DNA of 64,000 nt from Massospora cicadina (taxonomy: Eukaryota > Entomophthoromycota > Entomophthoromycetes > Entomophthorales > Entomophthoraceae): the NCBI GenBank assembly GCA_022478985.1, contig JAKSZP010017457.1, positions 1 to 64,000 of the forward strand, written 5' to 3'. The notes beneath the pieces were generated by a model. It was not told the DNA's origin. It saw only the letters and a program-made list of their open reading frames with translations, and made no database searches. Of this stretch, positions 53,318 through 64,000 are shown piece by piece (position 1 is the stretch's first letter; every line of letters begins with the position of its first letter). The position numbers and the translations under genes were made by a program.

Positions 53318-54472
53318 TGTCAGGCAAACAGCAAGTTAGAATTAGACCTGCCTGCCAGCCCAGGTGCTGGAGCACCCAAATGGCAAATCAGAATGCCAAA
53401 GGTACTACTGCTGGTATGACGGATATGAAACTGGATAGGATGTTTGCTAATAACTACCAATGAGCCAAAATCTCATTTAGGTACATAATGAAATACCAGA
53501 CGAGTATGGCCATTAACCCCGAGGGGTGTGTGAGTGCTGGATGAAAGGGTGGTTTAATTTTTCAACATAAATAACTAAAGTTGGGAAAGGATATATTCAA
53601 TAAGAAATAAAGAAAAAAATTGACCAACAATTTTCTCAGTGCAATGCAACTGATTTAATAGTGGTCAATTGATGTGGGGACAAACAGGGATCAGGTCCCT
53701 CAAGTTTCACCTAACTGGAAAATTATTCAGGGATGGGGGCAGATAAGATCAATAGGAACTGACATCAAAGGATTTGTCAGCAGGCTGAGTCACTGTCAGT
53801 TTGACCTCAAACGCGCAAAATGAGGCTTAAATGCATTTCCAACAGCTAGCGTGATGGTGTCTGGCCAATGAGCAGCGGGGATTCCTCAAGGCCACCCCAC
53901 ATAGGGGTGGTCCCAATTGGTTGGTAATGGGTTCAGGATGCCCAACCCACCCATGCCCAGTTGCTGGGCTGTTCATTTGGTCAAAAGCATTGCATCAGCC
54001 GCAACTCCTGATTTGCCAGAAGGGAGCTAGAGACATCATTGATGGTGTCCAATGCTACTACCTGCATGTCAGGAATGATCCCCGATGATTTTAAGAGGGG
54101 TTAATTTTGATGATTGCACTGCTGGGCAAATTGAAACTGTCAGCGATTCTGGCCAATAACTCAATCTTCATCCTTCTTTGGCTATGCAGAATCTGATTGT
54201 TGGGCTTAATTTCTATCAGTTTCAGAGTGATCGACTTTGATTTGGCGTTCTCAGCACAGATTTCCTTAATCTCTCTAATGATTTTGGCTGAGGTGAACAA
54301 AGGTACCGCGGGAGGGGTCCAGAGAGGGAAGGCCATTACCCAACGCTCATCTACCATATGGGCAAGATCGCCCTGGGTGATGAGGGGCATGGCCACCCTC
54401 TTTGGCCCCTTTTTTCTCAGAAACAGGAAGAGTGACCAATCTACGCACAGGGGAAGTTCCCCTGGACTTACA
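53318..54472 (-). repeat. G7: G3-family LTR (about 1155 bp), probably a 3' LTR
   Basis: Plus strand starts TGTCAGGCAAACAGC and ends GGGGAAGTTCCCCTGGACTTACA, aligning with inverted G3 LTR (including CACCCCACATAGGGGTGG, GACCAACAATTTTCTCAG). A purine-rich GATGGAGAGAGCAACAT lies just outside its right end (minus strand), placing a pol end to the right, hence a 3' LTR. No G3-like primer site at the left edge. Confidence 0.8.
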
Positions 54473-54640
54473 ATGTTGCTCTCTCCATCTACTTGGGACC
54501 AGAAAGGATGGTCAGTGGAAGAAGAGGCAATGGTGTAAGGAGGAATTGAGATGAAAATTCCTGGTTGAATATAGGCAGATAGCCACAAAGACGCAATGGC
54601 CTGTGAGTCAGGTGGCTCAGTTGAGTGTAACGGGTAATGC
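54091..54640 (-). CDS. G7 reading frame crossing from the element interior into the LTR
   Basis: Open for at least 165 codons from about 54640 to 54091, passing the LTR edge at 54472 without a break (GESNIVSPGELP spans it). Inside the LTR it reads LITQGDLAHMVDERWVMA, matching LITQGDLTHIVDERWVTA of the G3 3' LTR. Beyond 54091 the homology continues with stops. No recognised domain; C-terminal extension of Pol or an accessory protein are both possible. Confidence 0.5.
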
Positions 54641-54692
54641 CTTCAAATGGTTTCTATGAAAGGTTTATAATTATATACAATTTTAATTTTAT

Positions 54693-55088
54693 TTGGGATG
54701 TGCAATTTATGACGATACACTTGTGGAGAGAGGTAGGCGAGAGTTTGGGAATAATGAGGAGATTTATGGCATTGGAAGCACAGTCTCAGCCTTCAGGTCT
54801 CACTGTGTTTTAGAAACTAGCGATTTGAGGTGGTGGGAGATCCACATGCTTGTTAGGTTTGCTGTGGAGATCTCAAGAATGTGTGCATTTTCCCTTGCCA
54901 ATACCCATGCGCATTGCTTGGCTTGTATGGCTAAACCAAACAGCCAGTATCAAAAGTTTTTTAATATTCACTTTGAAGTTGTCAAAGCTCTGTGTGGGCC
55001 CACTTGTGTTGATGCATTTAACTGGGTGATCCAATTATTGTGTATTGAGCATTGCGTGAGCATAAATATAACCTCTTTCTTTTCTTAA
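54693..55088 (+). CDS. Unrecognised 131-codon open frame
   Basis: Open frame with a rather protein-like composition (EIYGIGSTVSAFRSHCVLE, SLANTHAHCLACMAKP, NIHFEVVKALCGPTCVDAFN; several Cys and His). It does not match any element family in the window. It could be a remnant of another transposon or chance; no partner copy is present to test it. Confidence 0.3.
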   Translation: MGCAIYDDTLVERGRREFGNNEEIYGIGSTVSAFRSHCVLETSDLRWWEIHMLVRFAVEISRMCAFSLANTHAHCLACMAKPNSQYQKFFNIHFEVVKALCGPTCVDAFNWVIQLLCIEHCVSINITSFFS

Positions 55089-55600
55089 TCCTTATATCTA
55101 GATTTTTTGGAACAGCCAGTCTTCAAATATTGAGCTTGAGTTCATGGTTTCTCAGAGCTGTGCTAGGTGTACCGCCGCATCCCAGACAACGTGGGCATCA
55201 TGTCATTCAAGGTACTTATTCTGGAAGGTATCTATCTCTTGGAATGTGGGGCACAGCTTATAGGAGGCGTTGGTTCGCTTTCCTGTCAGGAAATGACGCT
55301 TCACAATCTTCCAGTAAAGCGAGGATATTTTTTAGATGGACCAGGGGTTCAATGTATGCATTACACAGCATTCTGCAATGTTCTGGCCAGTGCATAATTC
55401 CCCAGGATCCCAACGTTCATGATTTTTAAGGGTTTGATCCTGGCATGGTGCACCACTATAAGGTTCAATTTTCTAACTAAATTTATCAATTTTCCCCCCC
55501 TTGGACGTTTTATTATTATTATAACCAAGTTTTTGTATGATACCAATTATTTTCAGGTAGTGGAGCATTGACTTGGCCTCAGGCGCGGCATCTAAGGTCC
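55089..55600. other. Unassigned stretch
   Basis: Short frames on the plus strand (55167-55397) without recognisable motifs; AT-rich end. Nothing else identified. Confidence 0.45.
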
Positions 55601-55605
55601 AACAA

Positions 55606-55788
55606 ACCTGTGCTCAAGCACAGGTATTTTCCTAAAGTGTTAGATGAAGCTGGCTTTTTAAGGCCAGTTTTCTTGCTTATTTGTATTTTAACAGCAGATG
55701 CACATATTGGGGTGTCTTCCTGTGCATCTGCTGCTTCCATCCAAATATATAGATATGTTGTTGTTTTGTGCTCAGGTTTAATGAGCAC
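55606..55788. other. Cluster of four hairpins
   Basis: Four inverted repeats in 183 bp: 55606-55625 (ACCTGTGCT / AGCACAGGT), 55650-55667 (CTGGC / GCCAG), 55692-55733 (CAGCAGATGCACA / TGTGCATCTGCTG, 13-bp perfect stem, 16-base loop) and 55768-55788 (GTGCTC / GAGCAC). No frame covers them. Role unknown. Confidence 0.6.
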
Positions 55789-55998
55789 CATTCCCACATA
55801 TATATGAGCCAGTTAGTGTTAAGATTTTAGCAAGTGGGGAACTAGAATTCCATATTCAAACATGTGAAATTGAGGTTAGCTTATAAAAAAGCGTTTACTT
55901 TTCTCTCTCATTGCAATCACTAATTGCAATAAATTTTATTCAAGATTAGGTAAATTTGATAACCTCTTTGAGAAAATTAGTGTGCACCCAATGTCAGA

Positions 55999-57311
55999 TA
56001 GCAGTTGCGCTAGCAAATTAAAGGGCACAGGAGTGGGCTCTTCACCATCCAAAGTATGGAATTGCCCTAGCGACACCGGTGGCCTCAATAAAAGTAAAAA
56101 ACTGGCGGTTAGTATTTCCCTGGAGATTTTGGCCTGGTAAGCAAAATGTAACCAGTTCATTAATACTCTGCATTCATAGCCCCTGTCATCAGTGGAGAAC
56201 GGGGTGCAAGTTTTCCTGGATATTAATTAAACAGCACTTTATTAAAAGTTTTGTGGAGATGAACAACCATTTTCCAGCTGCAGTATATGTAGAACCGCAC
56301 TCCATGACCTGCAGTTGGTTAGATTTAGGGTTTGAAAATAAAACAGCAGCGGACAAAGCCGCACAGGTGCATGTGGTGGTAGACCTCCCAGACAGTCAAT
56401 GGGTGGTCAATATGGAGCGCACTCATTGGACCAAATCAAACCAAATTTTCGTTCTGTTTGATTTCCTCCCCACAACAATTAAGCGCACAATGCTGGCACC
56501 ACCTAATGTCTGGGCTTAAAGCATATGGGGAAATTCACTCCTTCAAAATGCAACGCTTTACGCTCATGCTGGACCTGTGCATGGGCAAAGAGATTGCTGG
56601 GATCACCATGTCCGCAGGCATCGCAGAAGAATTGACCCAAATCCCCCACACTGCAGTTGTGTTTGTTGACGGTTTTAAATCCCATATGTTCCACATCACA
56701 GTGGATTGCACGCCCCTACCTGCACCTTTTGTCACACTTTTGGCCACAAGGCCAACACCTGCCCCACCAAGGAGGTCATTACACAAAATGAAATCCTCCC
56801 CGACACAATAGCAGTTCAGACACCCTTTATGAACCAGTTATGTGCACCGATGTCACCTTTCTCATGGGGCGTGCAAGGGTGTTACATTCAGGTCAAATCT
56901 GTGTCCCCACAGGAGCGTAAGGAGGCCAAGCAGGCCAGCAGAGCAGCGGCCAAGGCAGCAGCCACAGCCACATCTGTGATCCCACCTGCCCAGATCCAGG
57001 ATGACACCGAGTCATTTTCTGCAGAAGAGGCTTGTGAATCTGTTCACCAATCAGATTGGGCCAACTAACATGATGACCTAATGGGGAGTTGGATCTACCC
57101 AAGCAATGTTCCCAAGCCTTAATTGAGAGTAATTCTACCACTTATTACCCTCCCAAATTTTTGTTGAACTGTGATGATGCACCACAGGAGCACAGCAATG
57201 TGAAAACTCGAACAAAAACAGCAAAAAAGAACACCAAAACTGCAACTACATCCAAAGTGTTGAAGTCTCTTCAACCCCCGCATATAAAAAAAAAGTTATC
57301 CAGTGTGGTTT
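55999..57311 (+). pseudogene. LINE-A' ORF1
   Basis: Start codon region ATGTCAGATAGCAG near 55993. Pieces: KKLAVSISLEILAW, then YVEPHSMTCSWLDLGFENKTAADKAAQVHVVVDLP, KMQRFTLMLDLCMGKEI, CTFCHTFGHKANTC (knuckle CX2CX4HX4C near 56717) and the basic tail QERKEAKQASRAAAKAAATA. Stops and frameshifts throughout. Confidence 0.82.
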
Positions 57312-57363
57312 AATACTACTGCTGCTGCTGAGAAATCGGCAATGGAAGACCTAGGGGCCCTTC

Positions 57364-57707
57364 CCATAGCACCTAAGGTGCAAAGGGGGAGCCTTCACAA
57401 TAGGGATGTTGAAAATTTCTGGACTCAATGCCTCGCCATCCTGCGCTAGAAAACTGAGTTTTTAAAAAAATTATCTTTGTACATCCTGGCCTTTCAGAAA
57501 ACCTACTATCCATACAGTGCTGAGGACACATGGGCAACCATGCTCCTCCCCTCCCTTTTCTTTTGGTCGCCACACTGTGGGATGCTTATAAATATAACCC
57601 ATAATTTTAAATTAATTCTAATAATTTATACCTCAATGGCCATGTGCCTGTTGTGTCCTTTTCACGAAATGGCGAAGTGTATGAGATCATTAATATTTAT
57701 GCCCTGA
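57364..57707 (+). pseudogene. LINE-A' ORF2, endonuclease start
   Basis: CACCTAAGGTGCAAAGG (ORF1 stop/ORF2 start region), then ILAFQKTYYPYSAEDTWATMLLPSLFFWSPHCG, and EIINIYAL up to the insertion. The catalytic IQES block reads FQKT, so the Glu is lost. Confidence 0.78.
57692..57707. repeat. LINE-A copy 4 target-site duplication, left
   Basis: AATATTTATGCCCTGA, identical over 16 bases to 62965-62980. Confidence 0.95.
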
Positions 57708-57802
57708 AACTTTTCTCTCTCATTGCAATCACTTTTGCAACCCATTCAATTCAAGTCTGAATCTTTTTTGATAAATCTCATAGAGGAGATTAGTCTGCGC
57801 CC

Positions 57803-59210
57803 ATGTCAGGGAGCAGCTGGGCAAGTAAGGTAAAAGGAGCATGTGGGAGGCCTGCGGCCTCAAACGTTCAAAAACGCCCCAGAGAAACTGGCAGAGTAGA
57901 AAAAATTTCAAAAACTGGTGGTCACTATTTCCCCAGAAACCTCACTTGGCAAGCATGATGCAACCAGTACATCAATATACCGCACTCCCAGCCACTTTTG
58001 TCAGTGGAATATGGAGTCCGCATGTTTCTGGACATCTTATAAACGGCTTTATGAGAAAAAATTTGTGGAGATGTGCACACTTTTTCCAGACTGTGGTGTA
58101 TGTTGCACCTCGTTCCATGTCACGCAGTTGGCTGGACCTAGGTTTTGAAAACAAGGAGGCAGCATATGAAGCTGCTGCGGTGTGAATAGTGATTGACCTC
58201 CCTGAAGGGCAATTGGTCGTCAAAACAAAACGCACTAGATGGACAAAATCCAACCAAATTTTCCTCACGTTCAACTTCTTGCCTACTACAGAAAATGTGA
58301 CATTTTGGAGCAACACCTGAAAGATGGTCTCGCCATCTATGGAGAAATACAATCTTTCGAAATGCAACGCTTTATGTTGATGCCACACCTGTGCACCAGC
58401 AAAGCCATCGCAGTTCTGACCCTAACTGATGAGATCATGAAGGACCTAACCCAGATCCCGCACTCCACTTTTATTAATATTAAAGGGCATACCACCCACC
58501 CTTTCCAGGTAACCGTGGACAGAGCGCCCCCCATCTGCACCCACTGTGACGCATTTAGCCATAAGGCACATGCATGCCCCGCCAAGGAGGGCGTCACATT
58601 CCAAGAGCACCCCTCAGCGGCCATGGCCAGCAGAGAGGCGCACTATGAACCAACCGTAAGAACCAAAGAGGCCTTCCCATGGGAAGCACAAGGCTGCTAC
58701 CTATTGGTAAAGCCTATCTCCCCACAAGAATTGAAGAAGGCCAAGCAGGCCTGCAGAGCTGTGGCCAAGGGAGCAGCCAAAGTCACCACCACTAACCCAC
58801 ACTACCAACGCCAGGAGGACATCAAAACCTTTGCAGCAGAAGCAATTGGGAATCCATTAACCAATCAAATTGGGAATCCCATACTAATTGGGCCACCCAA
58901 TCTGAGGATCCGATGGGTGACTCAAATTCTCCTGATCTTTGCAACCAAGCTCCAGTTGAAACTGACTTGTCCTTCAACCTACCTGAAAATTTTTTTTCGC
59001 CCCACTTGATGGTGCACCAAACTCATCCGCACCACAAAAAATTCGTCCAATGTCAGGGAAACAAAAATTGAAGGCAAAAGAAACGCGAATCTTTCTGCTA
59101 AAATTAACAAAACTACTGATAGCATTGCTACAAACACCCACGCTGCTGTGAAGGCCCATGGGGATCTAGAGGAGGCTAGTGGGCCTGGGTGCCCACCCCC
59201 TCGCACCTAA
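57803..59210 (+). pseudogene. LINE-A copy 4 ORF1
   Basis: ATG at 57803 (MSGSSWASKVKG). Frame breaks before 57960 and near 58190. The longest piece (58239-59009) has CDILEQHLKDGLAIYGEIQSF, the knuckle CTHCDAFSHKAHAC (Gly before His replaced by Ser) and the basic tail. It ends before the TAA of the GCACCTAAGGTG junction at about 59200-59212. Confidence 0.86.
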
Positions 59211-59215
59211 GGTGT

Positions 59216-62200
59216 GATGAGGGAACCTTCACTTTAGGGACATTGAATATCGCCAGACTCAAGGCCTCGCCGTCCCAGGCTAGGAAACTGAGTTTTTTAT
59301 AAAAAAATTTACCCATGGATATCCTGGCCATCCAGGAGTCACACTGTCTATGAGGTTCCGAGGAGGCTTGGAAAACAATGCTCCTCCCATCCCTATCCTT
59401 TTGGTCAAAGCACAGTGGGGTGCTAATTCAGACAAATAATTTTTTTTTAAATTTTTATCATCGGAAAACTTCCTCAATGGCTGAGTCCTCGTTGTCACTT
59501 TTTTGTGGGCTGACGTGTAACATGCTATTATCAACATCTATGCCCCAAATGGTGCACAAGAGCGTTGTGATTTTTCTCATCAGTCAAATCCCTCCTGTTA
59601 CCCCAGACCCTTTTGTAGTTGAAGACATGAACTGTTGGCTAAACACTCCAATGTACCGGTGGCCTTCCTCCTCACACACCCCCAGGGCCACGTTGAACTT
59701 CGCGTTCTAAAGGCCACCCTTGGGTTAATGGATATGCTGCCGCGGCAAGCCCCACTGCTTGAGAACATGATGTACCCCCACATCCACAATGGTTAATTAA
59801 GGTCCATGTCCTGCATCGACCTTATCCTTATGCTGGCAAATTCCAACCCCACATATCCCACTTTAAAAAAACAAAAATGGAATTCTCCAACCATCGACTG
59901 GTCTTGATAACCTACCACCTACCTGTCACAGCTGCTAAGGCCCCACATTGGTGCAAACTCCGCCCTCCTAAACTTGTATCGCTAGGATTTTCCACGTGGG
60001 TGGAGTCAGCAACTTTGGCATTAGAGTTTGTTGCACCATTTTGTGCAGACCCCATTTCCACATGGACAACTTTCAAAGAAGATACCATCTGCCAATCTCG
60101 CCACCTATCCTCCAGACGCTCACGAGCCACATTGGCTGTCATTTCGCGCACTTTGGAAGAGTTGGCACACCTGGAGTCCAACATCCCAGCTACAGGATAC
60201 ATCTCTGCATGGGGCCAGAAGTGGGCGGAGGCAGCTGCCCACCTCAACGCGCTCAAAAGGCAACACAAACATAAGGTTTGTGTTCAGTACAGGGCCAAAT
60301 GCATCACAAAAGGTGACAAGTGCACCGCATATTTTTTAAAAAAATTTGCACCATGCCAGAGTGTGGCCTGCACACAGGTGCAAAGACCGGATGATTCCAT
60401 TGCAGACACACTGGCCGAAGTGGCAATCAAAACACAAAAGTATTACTCTGAGTTGTACTAATCTGATCCAATTTCAGCCGGCTGAAGTGTCAGAATTTCT
60501 CAACTGAGCCCACATCGACACTATTTCCTGATATCCGAAAATAATGAATTTGATTACTCCAATCGAATTATGGACAGCCATCCGTGGTCACCAAACTGAA
60601 AATGCCAGGCCTGGATGGCATTCCATATGAATTCTACAAAAAGTACTTCAAATATATATCCCCACTACTGTTGGCCTCACTTAACCAGAGCCTTTTGCAA
60701 ACGCGCCTCCTACCAGGAGGACAAGAGGCCTTCACCATCACACTATTCAAGAAAGGGGACAAGCTAGACTCAGCCAACTGGCGCCCCATTTCTTTAACTA
60801 ACACGGATACAAAAATTTTAAAAAAATCATGGCTAACCATTTAGGGATTGTAGCATCTGCCACCATCTCCCCAGAACAATTTGGTTTTATACCCAGAAGG
60901 TCGATTTGAGACAACGTGCACTCTGTGGCCAACGCGTGCCAGTCCACAGCCTCTGGGGCACTTGCATTCTTGGACCATCAGAAGGCCTATGATAGAGTAA
61001 ACTGGGAATACCTCAGGGCCTGCTTTCATCAATTCCGCTTACCCCCACGCTTCATCAACTGGGTGATGCTGCTCACGGAATCTGCAACAATGGCAGTACG
61101 TGGCCCTGGCTTCCTAACAGAAGTAGTCCGCCCTCAAAGGGGCTTACGACAAGGGGACCCCCTTAGACCAATCTTATACAACTTCAGCCTTGACCCACTA
61201 AAACAAAATGCGAATGCCAAACTCACTGGGGTCCATGTGCCAGCCCAAGCCCCAGTCAAGATAATGGCGTTCGCAGACAACTGTGTGGTGGGGGTGTCTA
61301 ATAATAAAGATTCATGCGCACTAGAAGCTCTCATCCGGGAGTATTCCTGGGTAAGTAATGCTGCACTGAACGCCTCCAAAACTGAAATCATCCTCCTTGG
61401 TCAGTATCAAAACTGCTGGGCCCCTGCAACCAGTGCCCAGCCTGGACCATCTGCTCACAAACGCGCTCACCCTCCCAGCTCAACCCACACCGCCCCACTG
61501 GTGCTCCCCTTTGTGCCACGCCCTACCATAGGGCCAGTCCACCATCTGGGCGTGTGGGTGGAGGCAGGCGGATATGCATCAGCAGTAATAAAGAGTCATA
61601 TTCTAGACAATGTGATGAAGCGCATCGCCTCCCTCAGAGCCCACCCTACTTCCCTTACTGGAAGGGTCGTTTTGGCCAACTCTATGCTCATCTCCAAAGT
61701 CTGGTTTGGAGCCCACGAATCCCCTTCTCCCCAAGCTTCTTCAAATCCTTGCATTCCCTGCTGCAAGGATGGCTATGCTCAGGCTGCCCTCCACCAGTAT
61801 GGTTAGAAGTCATGTTTGGTCCTCATCAGCATGGTGGCATGGGCCTGCTTGACTTCAGAGCCCATACAGCCAAGATCTTGGCTACTTGGATTGTGGCCAT
61901 CACTGCATCTACACTCCCCCTCCCAACACTGGTCCCGCGCGGCCCGCTCCAACTTCTCCCACGCCTTGGGCCTCAAAAATCTACGAACCCCACTCCCTGA
62001 TGAAATACCTGGCTTCACATCCATCGGCCACAGGTCCTCACGGTACTAAAACCCACTACAAACGAATCCTAATCTTCATGCGGAGCGCTGAGTGGAGAAT
62101 TTGTATTAGAGGACATACAATCTGAAGAGGCCGCCCCTCTCCTCAGTTCACACAAGAGGTACAGGGGTTACCTATCCATGATGGCGTGATCCCCATACAG

Positions 62201-62835
62201 CCCCATGTCCTATCCAGGGTGGACTACCTGGACATGATGGACATCCCTTACTCCATTGAGACCCTAAAAACCATCTGGAAATACGCTCACCATCCTCTGT
62301 TGCAGCCTCAAATCCGCTCCCATGTGTGGCGCTGCCTGAGACGGGTGTATCGTACAGCTGAGCGCTCTAACGCTTTACACTCATCCTGCGTCGTGTGTGG
62401 CCAGTATGGAACGCTGTTCCAACGCCTGGAGAAGTGTCCTAACTCTAAAGTGATATGGCGCGAAGTTCAACGTTTACTGGGCCAGAATCAAACACATCCC
62501 TTCAGTCTGTCAAGAGATATGTTTGCTTTATTAATGGCCTCCCCCTTCCACCCTCCCTCCGTGCTCTGGTGGTTGCAATCGCCAGGTGGACCATCCACAC
62601 GATTGTCTTGGATGCCATCGCAGGCTCCACCCCCACCCTCCCAGAAGTTGTCCACAGATTCTGGTCTCATTTGGTGGACCACTTTCAGGCGTGGATGTTT
62701 GGATACCTCCCACCGCATCGCCAACAGCTGGTCTCCTCCTGGTTCCCAGTTTGGTTCATCAAATCAGACCCTTTCCTCCACACTTGTTCAAATGTGGTTA
62801 TGGCCCCTTTACACGTTCCCTCCCCCTCCCCATAG
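59216..62835 (+). pseudogene. LINE-A copy 4 ORF2 with FADN in the RT active site
   Basis: Endonuclease fragments to 59900 (FSNHRLVLITYHLP near 59885) then the linker 59877-60461. RT starts PGLDGIPYEFYKKYF (60600), with SIW changed to SI* by a TGG-to-TGA change near 60908; 60916-61806 has FLDHQKAYDRVNW, GLRQGDPLRPILYN and FADN at 61270-61281, where the second catalytic Asp (GAT) is AAC. C-terminal CVVCGQYGTLFQRLEKC in 62186-62540. The Gln codon that is a stop in copies 1 and 3 is CAA here. Confidence 0.9.
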
Positions 62836-62964
62836 TGGCGTTCCCGCTGGCAACAAGAGATAGATTCGCTTCTATGGGGTGCCTTCCCTGTTCTAAGTTT
62901 TGTCTCGTCAAGTCAATTTTGGAAGTGTCCGTCCTATGGTCGGCCTTCCCCGCAATAAATAAAA

Positions 62965-62980
62965 AATATTTATGCCCTGA
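62965..62980. repeat. LINE-A copy 4 target-site duplication, right
   Basis: AATATTTATGCCCTGA, same as 57692-57707. Confidence 0.95.
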
Positions 62981-64000
62981 CCTGTGCATGGGCTTGCTGG
63001 GAATTCATCTCAGCCATTACTTTCTTCTTGCTTCCCCCTGACTTGTTTGTGGTGGGAAATATGAACTGCTGGACCAACCCAGCCTCCGATTGCTAGCCTT
63101 TGTTGCCTGACCCCACCTGCAGGGGAACATGTAACTTTACATTCTAAAAGACAATTTGGAGCTGTTTGTACTCTACCTAAACATGCACCTCTTTTCCCCA
63201 ACATTTTTCATCCACATATGCACAAAGGTCAGCTGAGGATGATGTCCCACATTGACCTTATTCTTACCCCGTTGAACTTTCAGTCTCAGGTTGCACACTT
63301 TATGATGACAAAAAACAATTTCTCTGACCACAGGTTGGTGTCAATTTCCTTCTCTTTGTCACATCCAGTGGCACAGGTGCTGAAGTGGTGCAAACCTTGC
63401 CCAGCTGAGATCTCGTCACCTAGGTTTTCCTCATGGGTGGACACCAAAATCTCAGCTCCAGAGTTTACCACACCATTATGTGCGGACCCACATTCAACCT
63501 GTCAAACTTTAAAGCAAACATCATCCACTAGGAATGTCACATCTCATTGCATCACTCTCGGGCTGCCTCAGTGGTCATTTTGTGCACACTTGCAGAGGTG
63601 GAACGCCCAGAATCTAATGTTCCTGCTGCAGGCTACAGCATAACTTGGGGTCACAAGTGGGCAGAGGTGTCCGCTTGCCTCAATACACTGGTAAGTCAAC
63701 ACAAACATCACATTTCTGTACAGTACAAAGCAAAAAATATAGTGGCAGGCAACACGTGTTCCATCTACTTTTTCCAAAAAAAAGTTACACCAAAACAGAT
63801 CTTTGTCTGCACACAGGTGGGGCATCCATGTCCACTCCATCATAGAAGCTCTGGCCTATGTGGCATTCAAAGTTCAAAATTATTACTCCAAAAAGTATTG
63901 CTCTGATCCAGTTGAACTGACTGAAGTTGCTGAATTTCTCAAAAGTGCACATATCCGCACCATTTCCCATTATCTGTGTTGATGGTTTTAATTTCTCAGT
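62981..64000 (+). pseudogene. LINE-A' ORF2, endonuclease and linker, continuing past the window
   Basis: Resumes with NMNCWTNPA (from GDMNCW), HIDLILTPLNFQSQ, NNFSDHRLVSISFSL (catalytic His block intact), then the linker ESNVPAAGYSITWGHKWAEVSACLN and QYKAKNIVAGNTCSIYFFQKK up to LLQKVLL-type sequence. RT would follow beyond 64000. Diverged from the LINE-A copies but collinear with them. Confidence 0.88.

Larger units (their letters stand above)
55897..57707 (+). mobile_element. LINE-A' (diverged LINE-A relative), 5' part
   Basis: Starts ACTTTTCTCTCTC like LINE-A. Contains a complete but broken ORF1 and the first endonuclease blocks. It is interrupted at 57707 by LINE-A copy 4 and resumes at 62981. 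More diverged than copies 1 to 4, consistent with being the older host. Confidence 0.85.
57708..62964 (+). mobile_element. LINE-A copy 4, full length, inserted in LINE-A'
   Basis: 5.26 kb, from AACTTTTCTCTCTC to CGCAATAAATAAAAA, with a perfect 16-bp target-site duplication. The target lies in the codons for the IYAP block of the LINE-A' endonuclease. Both ORFs carry several stops and frameshifts, and the RT catalytic box is mutated. Confidence 0.95.

Noticed and set aside
1..64000. Bacterial operons, CRISPR arrays, plasmid or phage genes
   Set aside because: No ribosome-binding site pattern, no regular repeat-spacer array, and all coding signal belongs to eukaryotic retrotransposons.
1..64000. 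Host single-copy genes with introns
   Set aside because: All long frames trace to element families or antisense shadows; the remaining unassigned frames are short and unsupported.

Overview
The window is a dense nest of retrotransposons from a eukaryotic nuclear genome. I found no host gene, rRNA, complete tRNA or CRISPR array. The mix is L1-like LINEs (ORF1 with a CCHC knuckle; ORF2 with an APE-type endonuclease, FADD reverse transcriptase and C-terminal CCHC), Ty3/gypsy LTR elements including a chromodomain chromovirus, and a tRNA-derived SINE. This fits a repeat-bloated fungus (L1-like LINEs and chromoviruses are known there), but the kingdom is my inference and is not proven by the sequence. 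Almost every open reading frame is a fragment of a decayed element. LINE-A, -A', -B, -C and G1 to G7 are my own labels.

Layout. 1-4158: LINE-A copy 1 (+), lying in G1, a gypsy element on the minus strand (gag, protease, primer site to about 5655, LTR after that). 6147-40883: the dispersed pieces of one minus-strand gypsy element, G5 (integrase 6147-7376, RT/RNase H 12664-13232, RT 27449-28494, protease/gag/5' LTR 39023-40883). Three insertions split it: LINE-A copy 2 (7377-12646); G4, a gypsy element with its own LTRs (13233-27448), which in turn holds the chromovirus G3 (16581-23911); and LINE-B (28495-39022), which in turn holds LINE-A copy 3. 41111-42053: a second LTR-plus-leader fragment of the G5 family. 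42054-44234: remains of G6, a chromovirus related to G3. 44422-50873: full-length LINE-C (+). 51437-52040: a SINE inserted in another SINE. 52640-54640: degraded coding sequence and a G3-type LTR (G7). 54693-55890: unassigned, with a cluster of hairpins. 55897-64000: LINE-A', a diverged relative interrupted by LINE-A copy 4 (57708-62964).

Insertion boundaries are supported by target-site duplications for LINE-A copies 2, 3 and 4, LINE-B, LINE-C, G3, G4 and the inner SINE, so the order of events can be read directly.

Three observations go beyond cataloguing. The SINE ends in a 31-base tail shared with LINE-B (27/31) and LINE-A (24/31), which suggests the SINE borrows LINE machinery. All four LINE groups share a 5'-terminal motif, with a hairpin in LINE-A and LINE-A'. 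The G3/G7 family carries a reading frame that crosses from the end of pol into the 3' LTR, and its substitutions are mostly synonymous.
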